From assembly GCA_963801125.1 (NCBI GenBank), contig CAWDDL010000028.1, forward strand, positions 1 through 64,000: DNA of 64,000 nt, read 5' to 3'. Position numbers and translations under genes: made by a program. Below the pieces are notes generated by a model. The model was given only the letters and a program-made list of their open reading frames with translations, was not told where the DNA came from and ran no database searches. The stretch is from Nocardioides_B sp963801125 (GTDB taxonomy: Bacteria; Actinomycetota; Actinomycetes; Propionibacteriales; Nocardioidaceae). Every line of letters starts with the position of its first letter. Position 1 is the first letter of the stretch. Shown here in pieces: positions 31,911 through 39,891 of the stretch.

Positions 31911-32843
31911 TCAGAGCGTGACGACGACCTTGCCCTGGGGGTGGCCGCCCTCGGACATCCGGTGCGCGTCGGCGATCTGGTCGAGGCTGAACGTCTCGGC
32001 GACGGTGACCCGGAGGCTGCCGTCGGCGACCAGCCCGGCCAGGGCGTCCAGGTGGGTGCGGTCCGGTCGGCAGAACACGTAGCGCCCGCCCAGCTCCAGC
32101 ACCGTGGCCGCGTCCACCACCGAGACGACGCGGGAGGTGTCGTGCACCTGGGCCGGGGCGTCGGCGAGGGCGTCGTCGCCGAACAGGTCGAGCACGGCGT
32201 CGACCTTGCCGCCCACGTCCTCGAGCTGCTTGGAGATCGGACCGGCCGCGTAGTCGAGCACCTCGTCGGCCCCGAGCCCGCGCAACCAGGCGTGGTTGTC
32301 GGGGGAGGCCGTGCCGATCACGGTGGCACCGCGTGCCTTCGCGATCTGGACGGCGACGTGGCCGACCCCGCCCGACGCGGCGTGCACCAGCACCCGGTCG
32401 CCCGCCTGGACCTCCAGCGTCTCGACGAGGCTCTGGTAGGCGGTGAGCCCGACCAGCGGCAGTGCGGCGGCCTCCTCGAAGGAGAGCCCGGCCGGCTTGC
32501 GGGTCACGGTTCGCTCGGGGGCGGCGACCAGCTCGGCCGTCGTACCGAGCGCGAAGTCGTCGCGGCGGACGTAGCCGTAGACCTCGTCGCCGACCGCGAG
32601 ACCGGTGCGGACGGCCGGCCCGACGGCCTCGACGACGCCGGCGACGTCCCACCCCGGCACGATCGGAAGGTGATGCGGGTAGGCGCCCTGCAGGTAGCCC
32701 TCGCGGATCTTCCAGTCGACCGGGTTGACACTCGTGGCTCTCGCCCGGACGAGCACCGTGTCGGGTCCCACGGGCGGGTCGTCGACCTCACGGACCCGGA
32801 GGACGTCGGCGCCGCCGTACTGGTCGTAGCTCGCTGTACGCAA
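31911..32843 (-). CDS. NADPH:quinone reductase-like zinc-less alcohol dehydrogenase
   Basis: 310 residues, start taken as TTG 32843 (MRTASYDQYGG) with AGAGG upstream; GTG 32852 is the alternative. MDR superfamily: ARATSVNPVDWKIREGYLQG, PGWDVAGVVEAVG, the NADP loop VLVHAASGGVGHVAVQIAKARGA. It lacks the structural zinc cysteines and resembles quinone oxidoreductases (QOR/zeta-crystallin type). It reduces quinones or enones with NADPH. The upstream region is shared with the divergent DUF4118-like gene. Confidence 0.88.
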   Translation of the reverse strand: MRTASYDQYGGADVLRVREVDDPPVGPDTVLVRARATSVNPVDWKIREGYLQGAYPHHLPIVPGWDVAGVVEAVGPAVRTGLAVGDEVYGYVRRDDFALGTTAELVAAPERTVTRKPAGLSFEEAAALPLVGLTAYQSLVETLEVQAGDRVLVHAASGGVGHVAVQIAKARGATVIGTASPDNHAWLRGLGADEVLDYAAGPISKQLEDVGGKVDAVLDLFGDDALADAPAQVHDTSRVVSVVDAATVLELGGRYVFCRPDRTHLDALAGLVADGSLRVTVAETFSLDQIADAHRMSEGGHPQGKVVVTL

Positions 32844-32964
32844 TCTCTGCACACCTCTTCGTCGATGACTTGTGTCCTGTTCCCCGCCTACAACGTCCTC
32901 GGTTCCCCGTGACTTCCGGGATGAGACATGACTCTCACTCGCGGGCCCAGCGACCGGGAGACAC

Positions 32965-32978
32965 GGGACTTTCGCCCC
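32965..32978 (+). promoter_or_regulatory. DosR/DevR-type box for the DUF4118-like gene
   Basis: GGGACTTTCGCCCC, full match to GGGWC-N4-GNCCC. Its centre is 31.5 bases before CACAGT (33003-33008), a possible -10, and 44.5 bases before ATG 33016. Confidence 0.55.
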
Positions 32979-33015
32979 GGTCGATCGGCGTCCTTCGTGC
33001 CGCACAGTTGTCTGC

Positions 33016-33639
33016 ATGACCGCACGAGGCCTGTCGATCACGCCTACCCCCGATCGGGGCGGGCCTTGGTTTCGCGTGCGTCCGCGCGCGGCCCTGGTCG
33101 TCGCGGCGCTGCTGTTCCTCGTCGTGTTCGTGCTGCGCTTCGCCGTGACGAACGTCGCCGACGCCGTTGTGCTGCTCTACACGATGCCGGTCGCGCTCGT
33201 CGCGCTGTCCTTCGGTCGGCGTGCGGGTCTCGCCGCCGGGGTCCTCGCGGTCGCTCTCGCGCTGACCTGGGTGGCTGTCGCGGACGCCGACATCACCGCG
33301 ATGGGGTGGGCGTCGCGCGTCGTGCCGCTGCTGCTGCTCGGCGGTCTCATCGGGGACGCCTCGGACAGGCTGGGAGAGGCCCACCGTCACCGCCGGGCCC
33401 TGGAGGCGGCCGCTCAGCGGCACCGGGACGCCGTCGAGGTGAACGACCGCCTCGTCCAAGGCATGGCCGCCGCGAGATGGGCCTTCGAGGGCGGCCGCCA
33501 CGAGGCCGGCATGCGCACCCTCGAGGAGACCCTGGCGCAGGGCCATGAGCTGGTGTCGAAGCTGCTGCGGGACTCGGACATGGGCGTCGACGGGCATCGC
33601 GGCGCCCCTGTGAACGGCTCGGTTCACGCACCCGGATAG
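33016..33639 (+). CDS. DUF4118-like membrane protein with kinase-like dimerisation helices
   Basis: 207 residues. Four hydrophobic helices between about 25 and 115, including VLLYTMPVALVALSFGRRAGLAAGVLAVALALTWV, resemble the KdpD-type DUF4118 sensor. A coiled segment and helix pair follow (RHRDAVEVNDRLVQGMAAARWAFEGG, then LEETLAQGHELVSKLL), like the dimerisation region of actinobacterial PAS/GAF sensor proteins, but there is no phospho-acceptor His motif and no ATPase domain. It may sense and partner with another protein. Downstream of a DosR/DevR-type box; the end overlaps the convergent GNAT gene by 16 bases. Confidence 0.65.
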   Translation: MTARGLSITPTPDRGGPWFRVRPRAALVVAALLFLVVFVLRFAVTNVADAVVLLYTMPVALVALSFGRRAGLAAGVLAVALALTWVAVADADITAMGWASRVVPLLLLGGLIGDASDRLGEAHRHRRALEAAAQRHRDAVEVNDRLVQGMAAARWAFEGGRHEAGMRTLEETLAQGHELVSKLLRDSDMGVDGHRGAPVNGSVHAPG

Positions 33640-34028
33640 ATCCGGAACCCGTACATCTGCTTGTGCGTGAAGCTCTGGTAGAACTCCGGGGCGGAGTCGG
33701 TGATCAGGTCCATGCGCTTGGTCCCGGTCGCCTGGAACGTGGCCACCACCAGCAGCCGCGCGATCCCGCGGAGCCGGTGATCGGGGTGTACGGCGACGAA
33801 GCCGAGATGCGACTGCAGCACCCCGTCGCCGAGTGCCTGGGCCCAGCCGACGACGTGGCCGTCCGCGCAGGCGACGTAGGCCGAGGCGCCGGGGGCGGTG
33901 CACACCCGGCGCACCACCTCGGGATCCGCCAGCGACGGCCACTGCACGGCCGTGGAGATCCGGGCGATCCCGGCTGCGTCCCCGTCCTCGAACGGGCGGA
34001 CGTCGACGGTGGTCGTTCCTGGGCTCAC
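33624..34028 (-). CDS. GNAT family N-acetyltransferase
   Basis: 134 residues from GTG 34028. N-terminal VDVRPFEDGDAAGIARI, then LGFVAVHPDHRLRGIARLLVVATF (acetyl-CoA motif A, HRLRGIA) and a C-terminal EFYQSFTHKQMYGFRIYPG. The substrate is unknown. The start is supported by TAGAGT and a seven-base spacer immediately before GTG, a leaderless promoter; an upstream in-frame start would lie before that -10. Confidence 0.82.
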   Translation of the reverse strand: MSPGTTTVDVRPFEDGDAAGIARISTAVQWPSLADPEVVRRVCTAPGASAYVACADGHVVGWAQALGDGVLQSHLGFVAVHPDHRLRGIARLLVVATFQATGTKRMDLITDSAPEFYQSFTHKQMYGFRIYPGA

Positions 34029-34035
34029 CCGGCGC

Positions 34036-34041
34036 ACTCTA
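34036..34041 (-). promoter_or_regulatory. -10 element of leaderless GNAT promoter
   Basis: TAGAGT, 7 bases, then GTG 34028 on the minus strand. Confidence 0.5.
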
Positions 34042-34113
34042 GCCACGGGCAGTGGCCCGCGCGCGGGTCGATCGCCGGCACCTGATGCCGAGCGACCACC
34101 CGGCAGCGGTCCG

Positions 34114-34187
34114 TGCGCTCGGAGAGAGTCGAACTCTCACTGGCCAGGACCTAAACCTGGTGCCTCTACCTGTTGGGCTACGAGCGC
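34114..34187 (-). tRNA. tRNA with UAG (Leu-type) anticodon but a short variable arm
   Basis: 74 bases. Acceptor stem GCGCTCG/CGAGCGC (7 bp), D arm GCCC...GGC with loop AACAGGTAGA, anticodon stem CCAGG/CCTGG with loop TTTAGGT (anticodon UAG at 34153-34151), five-base variable region CCAGT, T arm GAGAG/CTCTC with loop TTCGACT, discriminator A. CCA is not encoded. The anticodon loop is that of tRNA-Leu (CUA codons), but bacterial tRNA-Leu normally has a long class II variable arm; this one is a clean class I tRNA. Confidence 0.85.
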
Positions 34188-34199
34188 GCGCGGGTCAGT

Positions 34200-34676
34200 C
34201 TAGGTGGCGAGGCCGAGGTCCTTGCGGAGCTTGGCGACGTGGCCGGTGGCCTTGACGTTGTACTGCGCGACTTCGATCCGGCCCGCCTCGTCGACGACGA
34301 AGGTGGAGCGGATGACCCCTTCGACGACCTTGCCGTAGAGCTTCTTCTCGCCGAACGCGGCCCACGCCTGCATCACGGCCTTGTCGGGGTCGGAGAGCAA
34401 GGTGATGGTCAGCGCGTCCCGGTCGCGGAACTTGGCGAGCTTCTCCGGCTTGTCCGGGGAGATGCCGAGCACCTCGTAGCCGGCGCCGCGCAGCGAGTCC
34501 AGCGAGTCGGTGAAGTCGCAGGCCTGCTTGGTGCAGCCGGGCGTCATCGCCGCCGGGTAGAAGTAGACGATCACCTTGCGGCCGCGCAGGTCCGAGAGGG
34601 TGACGTCCTCGCCGGCGTCTGAGATCAGCGTGAAGTCGGGGGCAGTGTCCCCAGGGGACAGACGGGCAGCGGTCAC
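34200..34676 (-). CDS. bcp: Thioredoxin-dependent peroxiredoxin (BCP/PrxQ)
   Basis: 158 residues from GTG 34676 with GAGGAG upstream. GDTAPDFTLISDAGEDV at the start, then VIVYFYPAAMTPGCTKQACDF with peroxidatic Cys near 48 and resolving Cys five residues on, the usual BCP CxxxxC arrangement. It reduces hydroperoxides using thioredoxin. It is divergent from cbiMNQO and shares the intergenic region that contains the Nur-type operator, so nickel could also influence it. The tRNA gene lies just downstream. Confidence 0.93.
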   Translation of the reverse strand: MTAARLSPGDTAPDFTLISDAGEDVTLSDLRGRKVIVYFYPAAMTPGCTKQACDFTDSLDSLRGAGYEVLGISPDKPEKLAKFRDRDALTITLLSDPDKAVMQAWAAFGEKKLYGKVVEGVIRSTFVVDEAGRIEVAQYNVKATGHVAKLRKDLGLAT

Positions 34677-34694
34677 ACCGAACTCCTCGGGCTC

Positions 34695-34717
34695 TTATTG
34701 CGAACAGTTCGCAATAA
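34695..34717. promoter_or_regulatory. Nur (nickel-responsive Fur-family) operator, perfect palindrome
   Basis: Arms TTATTGCGAA and TTCGCAATAA around CAG, 10-bp perfect dyad. The core TTGCGA-N5-TCGCAA fits the Streptomyces Nur box tTGCaa-N5-ttGCAA. It precedes a -10 TACTCT (34720-34725), where bound Nur would block transcription of cbiMNQO. Confidence 0.8.
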
Positions 34718-34733
34718 CGTACTCTGGTCAACA

Positions 34734-34752
34734 GGCCCCGGGTATCGGGGCC
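34734..34752 (+). other. Hairpin in the cbiM leader
   Basis: GGCCCCG-GGTAT-CGGGGCC, seven-base stem, 24 bases before the cbiM ATG. No cobalamin-riboswitch features are seen. Confidence 0.4.
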
Positions 34753-34775
34753 GATCCAACGTAGCGGAGGGTGGC

Positions 34776-35459
34776 ATGCACGTCCCGGACGGCTTCCTCG
34801 ACCTGCCCACGTCGGCCGCCACCGGCGCGGTCGCGGTCGCTGGTGTCGGACTGGCCCTGCGCGGAGCCCGTCGCGAGCTCGACGACCGCACCGCCCCGCT
34901 GGCCGGCCTGGTCGCGACGTTCGTGTTCGCCACCCAGATGCTGAACTTCCCGGTCGGTGCCGGCACCAGCGGCCACCTGCTCGGCGGTGCGCTCGCCGCC
35001 GTGCTCGTGGGGCCGTGGACGGGTGTGCTCAGCCTGGCGGTCGTGCTGCTCGTGCAGAGCCTGCTCTTCGCCGACGGCGGCATCACCGCACTCGGCACCA
35101 ACATCACCCTGATGGGTCTGGTCGGCGTGCTCACCGGCTGGCTGGTGTTCCGGGGATTGCAGTCGGTGCTGCCCAAGCGTGTCGCGCTGGTGCCCGCGCT
35201 GGCCGCCGTCGCCGGGATGGTCTCGGTGCCGGTGACGGCGCTGGCCTTCGTCGGGCTGTACGCGGTCGGCGGGCAGGCTCCGGTGTCGCTGGCCGCCCTG
35301 ACCTCGGCGATGCTCGGCTGGCACGTGCTGATCGGTCTCGGCGAGGCCGCGATCACCGGGCTGGTGGTGGGCACCGTGGTCGGCGTACGCCCCGACCTCG
35401 TGTACGGCGCCCGCCGCGTGCTGGCTGCCCGCGAGCTCACGCTCCGGTCGGGGTCGTGA
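34776..35459 (+). CDS. cbiM: Ni/Co ECF transporter substrate-binding membrane subunit CbiM
   Basis: 227 residues. The N-terminus MHVPDGFLDLPTSAAT has the invariant Met-His pair whose amino group and imidazole bind Ni2+ or Co2+ in CbiM/NikM, followed by FATQMLNFPVGAGTSGHLLGGAL and six or so helices. It captures the metal for the ECF complex. GGAGG-type sequence precedes ATG 34776. It is the first gene of cbiMNQO, and the Nur-type operator upstream makes nickel the more likely substrate. Confidence 0.92.
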   Translation: MHVPDGFLDLPTSAATGAVAVAGVGLALRGARRELDDRTAPLAGLVATFVFATQMLNFPVGAGTSGHLLGGALAAVLVGPWTGVLSLAVVLLVQSLLFADGGITALGTNITLMGLVGVLTGWLVFRGLQSVLPKRVALVPALAAVAGMVSVPVTALAFVGLYAVGGQAPVSLAALTSAMLGWHVLIGLGEAAITGLVVGTVVGVRPDLVYGARRVLAARELTLRSGS

Positions 35460-35809
35460 CCGGGCGGCGGCCGAGCACCCGCGCCCTGGTCGTGGCGGGG
35501 GTGTTGGTGGCCCTCCTGCTGGCCGGGGTGGTCTCCTTCTACGCGTCCTCCGCGCCCGACGGACTCAACCGGGTCGCCGAAGACCAGGGGATCGCCCGGG
35601 CCGAGCGCGACCACGCCGCCGCGGACGGCCCGATGGCCGGCTATCGGGCCCGCGGCGTCGGCAACGACCGGGTCTCCGGGCTGGTGGCCGGTGTGAGCGG
35701 CGCGCTCCTCGTGCTCGTCCTCTTCGGCGGCCTGACCTTCGTGCTGCGCAAGCGCAAGGAGTCCGACGCCGAGGACACCGGCCGGGCCGACGACAGGTCG
35801 GAGGTCTAG
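35456..35809 (+). CDS. cbiN: CbiN-like / PDGLE domain subunit of the metal ECF transporter
   Basis: 117 residues from GTG 35456, overlapping the cbiM stop by four bases. Two membrane helices (about 12-27 and 73-95) flank an extracytoplasmic loop that contains SSAPDGLNRVAEDQG, the PDGLE motif of CbiN/NikN proteins. A charged tail KRKESDAEDTG follows helix 2. The small subunit is needed with CbiM for metal loading. Confidence 0.85.
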   Translation: MTGRRPSTRALVVAGVLVALLLAGVVSFYASSAPDGLNRVAEDQGIARAERDHAAADGPMAGYRARGVGNDRVSGLVAGVSGALLVLVLFGGLTFVLRKRKESDAEDTGRADDRSEV

Positions 35810-36494
35810 TGGGCGCCGGGCACGGGCACAAGCTGCACTTCCACGGGCACAGCCCCGTCCACCGTGCTGCCGCCCACCACAAGGTGCTGGCGCTGCTCGG
35901 CTTCGTCGTGGTCGTGGTCGCCACGCCCAAGGACTGGTACCCCGCGTACGCGGCCTACCTCGGCCTGCTGCTCGTCGTGATCGCCGTGAGCCAGGTGCCG
36001 CCGACGTACCTGGCCAAGCGGATGGTCGTCGAGCTGCCGTTCGTCGTCTTCGCGGCGCTGATGCCGTTCATCGCGACCGGTCCTCGTATCGAGGTGCTGG
36101 GCCTCTCGGTCAGCGAGGCGGGCCTGACGTCGGCCTGGGCGCTGCTGGCGAAGGGGACGCTGGGCGTGCTGGCCAGCCTCACCCTGGCCGCGACCACCGA
36201 GCCGCACCACCTGCTCGTCGGGCTGGAACGGCTCCGGCTCCCGCAGCAGCTCGTGCAGATCATGGGCTTCATGGTCCGCTACCTCGACGTGGTCACCGAC
36301 GAGATGCGGCGGATGCGAGTGGCTCGCGAGTCCCGCGGGTTCACTGCGCGCAACCCCCGGCACTGGCCGGTGCTGGCGCGCAGCGCGGGCGCGCTGTTCA
36401 TCCGCTCCTACGAGCGCGGCGAGCGGGTCCACCTCGCGATGGTCGCCCGTGGCTACACCGGCGCCACACCTCGCGGCACCGTGCGGGAGGCACG

Positions 36495-36498
<4 letters not shown>
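35809..36498 (+). CDS. cbiQ: ECF transporter T component CbiQ
   Basis: 229 residues from GTG 35809 (one base overlap with cbiN stop). EcfT features: five or so helices and the cytoplasmic coupling motifs RRMRVARESRGF and ERVHLAMVARGY (ARG-type). The N-terminal 25 residues, GAGHGHKLHFHGHSPVHRAAAHH, contain eight histidines, an unusual metal-binding-like extension for CbiQ. It couples ATP hydrolysis by CbiO to metal entry through CbiM. Confidence 0.9.
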
Positions 36499-37286
<788 letters not shown>

Positions 37287-37291
37287 CCGGG

Positions 37292-37723
37292 TCAGAACGT
37301 GTCCGCGTGGACGGGCAGGTAGCCCGTCGGGACCTCGCACCAGTGCAACCGCCCCGCCCCGGTGTCGATGGTGCCGTTGCGCCGGGAGATCTTGCTCAAC
37401 AGCTCGGAGCGCAGCACCTCGTAGGCGTGCACGGGGCCCAGCTCGGTCACCTGGAGCTCGGCGACGTCGACCCGGATCTCGTCGAGCCGGCAGGTCACGG
37501 TGAGCAGGACAGGGGCGCCGGCCTGCAGCACCGCCCGGGTGACCAGCTCGCTCGCCACCAGCTGGGCCGCGACCAGCGCCAGCGGTCCGTGCTCGCGACA
37601 CAGCGCGTCGAAGACGAACTGACGGGCGCGGCCCGGGGACTCGAACGAGTCCGCGAACGTGCACGACTGCGGGGCGGTGAGCCCGCAGAGGCTGCGATCG
37701 GTGGTGATCCGCCTGTCCAGCAC
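37292..37723 (-). CDS. Degenerate anti-sigma-factor-type HATPase protein
   Basis: 143 residues from GTG 37723 with GGAGG five bases upstream. The fold of serine-kinase-type anti-sigma regulators is visible in SFESPGRARQFVFDALCREHG, ALVAAQLVASELVTRAVLQAG and PVLLTVTCRLDEIRVDVAE. In active members the helix reads SELVTNAV; here Asn of the N-box is Arg, and the glycine-rich ATP lid is not seen, so ATP binding is doubtful. It may be a partner-binding remnant in sigma-factor control. It is divergent from the acetate-CoA ligase operon. Confidence 0.65.
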   Translation of the reverse strand: MLDRRITTDRSLCGLTAPQSCTFADSFESPGRARQFVFDALCREHGPLALVAAQLVASELVTRAVLQAGAPVLLTVTCRLDEIRVDVAELQVTELGPVHAYEVLRSELLSKISRRNGTIDTGAGRLHWCEVPTGYLPVHADTF

Positions 37724-37837
37724 CAAGACCTCCGGTCGAGAGGTGCCAGGGTCTGGGGCAGGTCCGTTACGTGACCTCACGCTAGTCCGCGTCGCGTTCC
37801 AGGGCAAGGGGCGCGAACCGCCGCTTCTGGCTCGGCC

Positions 37838-37851
37838 GGGTCCTTCACCCC
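37838..37851 (+). promoter_or_regulatory. Distal DosR/DevR-type box of the acs-pdh-acp operon
   Basis: GGGTCCTTCACCCC, one mismatch to GGGWC-N4-GNCCC, exactly 50 bases (centre to centre) upstream of a second box. Confidence 0.4.
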
Positions 37852-37887
37852 GGCCGGTCCACGTACGGCGCAGAGTCCGTGCACGGC

Positions 37888-37901
37888 GGGTCCAAGGGCC
37901 C
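37888..37901 (+). promoter_or_regulatory. Proximal DosR/DevR-type box of the acs-pdh-acp operon
   Basis: GGGTCCAAGGGCCC, full match to GGGWC-N4-GNCCC. The centre lies 30.5 bases before CACCGT (37925-37930), the presumed -10. Confidence 0.55.
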
Positions 37902-37960
37902 TGTCCACGCGCCTTCCGCGGGAGCACCGTGGAGAGGGGAACAGCGACGAGGAGTGCGCC

Positions 37961-38176
37961 ATGAGCGACGTCGAGGGCGCCCGGACCCGGGCCGAAGCGA
38001 TGAACGAACCCGCGGGGCGAGCCCTGCGCAGCGCGCGCCGTGCCCAGTTGTGGGCCGGTTTGAACCGCTACCTGGCGAGCGAGGCCGCCCACGCGCACCG
38101 CGCGAAGCAGGACGAGGACGAGTCCGCCAAGCAGGACGAGGGCGATCACCCGCGTCCGGGCGAGCGGAGGTCGTAG
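37961..38176 (+). CDS. Small charged protein at the head of the acs-pdh-acp operon
   Basis: 71 residues, ATG 37961 behind GAGGAG. Sequence is MSDVEGARTRAEAMNEPAG at the start with a basic helix RALRSARRAQLWAGLNRYL and an acidic/lysine-rich tail. I recognise no family. The stop overlaps the GTG of the acetate-CoA ligase (TAGTG), which supports real translation and coupling. It is the first gene after two DosR/DevR-type boxes. Confidence 0.6.
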   Translation: MSDVEGARTRAEAMNEPAGRALRSARRAQLWAGLNRYLASEAAHAHRAKQDEDESAKQDEGDHPRPGERRS

Positions 38177-39891
38177 TGAGCACGGCCCGTCCCGCCACCC
38201 CGGGTGGCTGGGACCGCGCGCGGGCGGAGCTCGACGGGCTTCCGGAGGGTGCCGGCCTGAACATCGCCTACGAGGCGCTCGATCGCCACCTCGCCCACGG
38301 TGACGGCGAGCTCGTCGCGCTGCGCTGCATCGACGAGTCCGGGTCCGTCGCGGACTACTCCTACGACGTGCTGACCCGGGAGACGAACCGGTTCGCCAAC
38401 GTGCTCGACACTCTCGGGGTCCGCCCGGGGGACGCGGTGTTCTCCCTGCTGGGACGTCAGCTCGAGACCTACGTGAGCGTGCTCGGCACGCTCAAGCACA
38501 CCAGCGTGTTCAGCCCGCTGTTCGCGGCATTCGGTCCCGAGCCCGTCCGCCAGCGCCTGGCCCTGGGACACGGGCGGGTGCTCGTCACCACGCGCGAGCT
38601 CTACCTGCGCAGGATCGTCGGTATCCGGGACAGTCTCCCCGACCTCGAGCACGTCCTGCTCGTGGACGCCGACGACGAACCGGGCACGCTCTCCTGGCAC
38701 GACCTCGTCGGCGACGCGTCCCCGCACTACTGGATCCCGCCGACCGACCCGGAGACCCCCGCCCTGCTGCACTTCACCAGCGGTACGACGGGCCGGCCCA
38801 AGGGAGCGGTCCACGTCCACCAGGCCGTCGTGGCGCACCACGCGACCGCGGCGTACGCCCTCGGCCTGCGGCGCGGCGACGTGTTCTGGTGCACCGCCGA
38901 CCCCGGCTGGGTCACGGGCACGTCGTACGGGATCATCGCGCCGCTCACCCACGCGGTGACCCTGGTCTGCGACGCCGGCGAGTTCAACGCCCGTCGCTGG
39001 TACGGCATCCTCCAGGACCAGCACGTGACGGTCTGGTACACCGCGCCCACCGCGATGCGCATGCTCATGCGGTCCGGCGCGGAGCTCGTCGAGCGCTACG
39101 ACCTGTCCGCGTTGCGGCACGTCGCCAGCGTCGGCGAGCCGCTCAACCCCGAGGCGGTCGTCTGGGGTCAGGAGGCGTTCGGCAAGCCGGTGCTCGACAA
39201 CTGGTGGCAGACCGAGACCGGCGCGATCATGATCTGCAACCGTCCGACCGACCAGGTGCGCCCGGGGTCCATGGGACGCCCCGTGCCGGGCGTCACCGCC
39301 ACCGTCCTGGAGCGCGGCGAGGACGGCCGGGCCGCCGTCGTGGCCGGCCACGTGCGCGAGGTCGCCGACCCGGAGACCAGCGGTGAGCTGGCGCTGCGGG
39401 CGGGCTGGCCGTCGATGTTCCGCGGCTACCTCGACGACGAGGAGCGTTACCGCAGCTGCTTCGTCGACGGCTGGTACCTCACCGGTGACCTCGCCAAGCG
39501 CGACCCGGACGGCTACTTCTGGTTCGTCGGGCGGGCGGACGACGTGATCAAGTCCGCCGGGCACCTGATCGGCCCGTTCGAGGTGGAGAGCGCCTTGATG
39601 GAGCACCCCGCCGTCGTCGAGGCCGGCGTGATCGGCAAGCCCGACCCCGTCGCGGGGGAGGTCGTCAAGGCGTTCGTGACGCTGCGCCCGGGCTACGAGG
39701 CGAACGAGCAGCTGCGACGCGAGATCGTGGCGTTCGGCCGGCGCCGGCTCGGTTCGGTGGCGCCTCGGGAGGTCGTCTTCGACCAGCACCTGCCGCACAC
39801 GCGCAGCGGCAAGGTGATGCGGCGGCTGCTGCGTGCGCGTGAGCTCGGGCTGCCCGAGGGCGACGTGTCGACGTTGGAAGGCGTGCGATGA
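38176..39891 (+). CDS. acsA: Acetate-CoA ligase (AcsA-type)
   Basis: 571 residues from GTG 38176. ANL enzyme of the acetyl-CoA synthetase branch: NIAYEALDRHLAHGDGELVALR, LHFTSGTTGRPKGAVH (P-loop), DPGWVTGTSYGI, DNWWQTETGAIMI, WYLTGDLAKRDPDGYFWFVGRADDVIKSAGH and the catalytic Lys in HTRSGKVMRRLLRA. It forms acetyl-CoA or another short acyl-CoA. It is translationally coupled to the gene before it and to pdhA after it, so this ligase and the dehydrogenase complex both feed acetyl-CoA in the same operon. The lysine in the last motif is the usual target of Pat-type acetylation. Confidence 0.9.
   Translation: MSTARPATPGGWDRARAELDGLPEGAGLNIAYEALDRHLAHGDGELVALRCIDESGSVADYSYDVLTRETNRFANVLDTLGVRPGDAVFSLLGRQLETYVSVLGTLKHTSVFSPLFAAFGPEPVRQRLALGHGRVLVTTRELYLRRIVGIRDSLPDLEHVLLVDADDEPGTLSWHDLVGDASPHYWIPPTDPETPALLHFTSGTTGRPKGAVHVHQAVVAHHATAAYALGLRRGDVFWCTADPGWVTGTSYGIIAPLTHAVTLVCDAGEFNARRWYGILQDQHVTVWYTAPTAMRMLMRSGAELVERYDLSALRHVASVGEPLNPEAVVWGQEAFGKPVLDNWWQTETGAIMICNRPTDQVRPGSMGRPVPGVTATVLERGEDGRAAVVAGHVREVADPETSGELALRAGWPSMFRGYLDDEERYRSCFVDGWYLTGDLAKRDPDGYFWFVGRADDVIKSAGHLIGPFEVESALMEHPAVVEAGVIGKPDPVAGEVVKAFVTLRPGYEANEQLRREIVAFGRRRLGSVAPREVVFDQHLPHTRSGKVMRRLLRARELGLPEGDVSTLEGVR

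Noticed and set aside
31904..31912. GACCTCGGC/GCCGAGGTC inverted repeat around the DosR-type box as an alternative terminator
   Set aside because: The loop of 27 bases is long and one arm lies in the stop codon of the oxidoreductase; the 31822-31847 hairpin is the better candidate.
34734..34752. GGGTAT at 34740 as a SigF-type promoter, or a cobalamin riboswitch before cbiM
   Set aside because: No GTTT element lies 14-16 bases upstream, and the leader is too short and lacks B12-box features.
37879..38175. N-terminal extension of AcsA upstream of GTG 38176
   Set aside because: The region encodes the small protein 37961-38176 in another frame, with its own GAGGAG site, and the extension is not AcsA-like.
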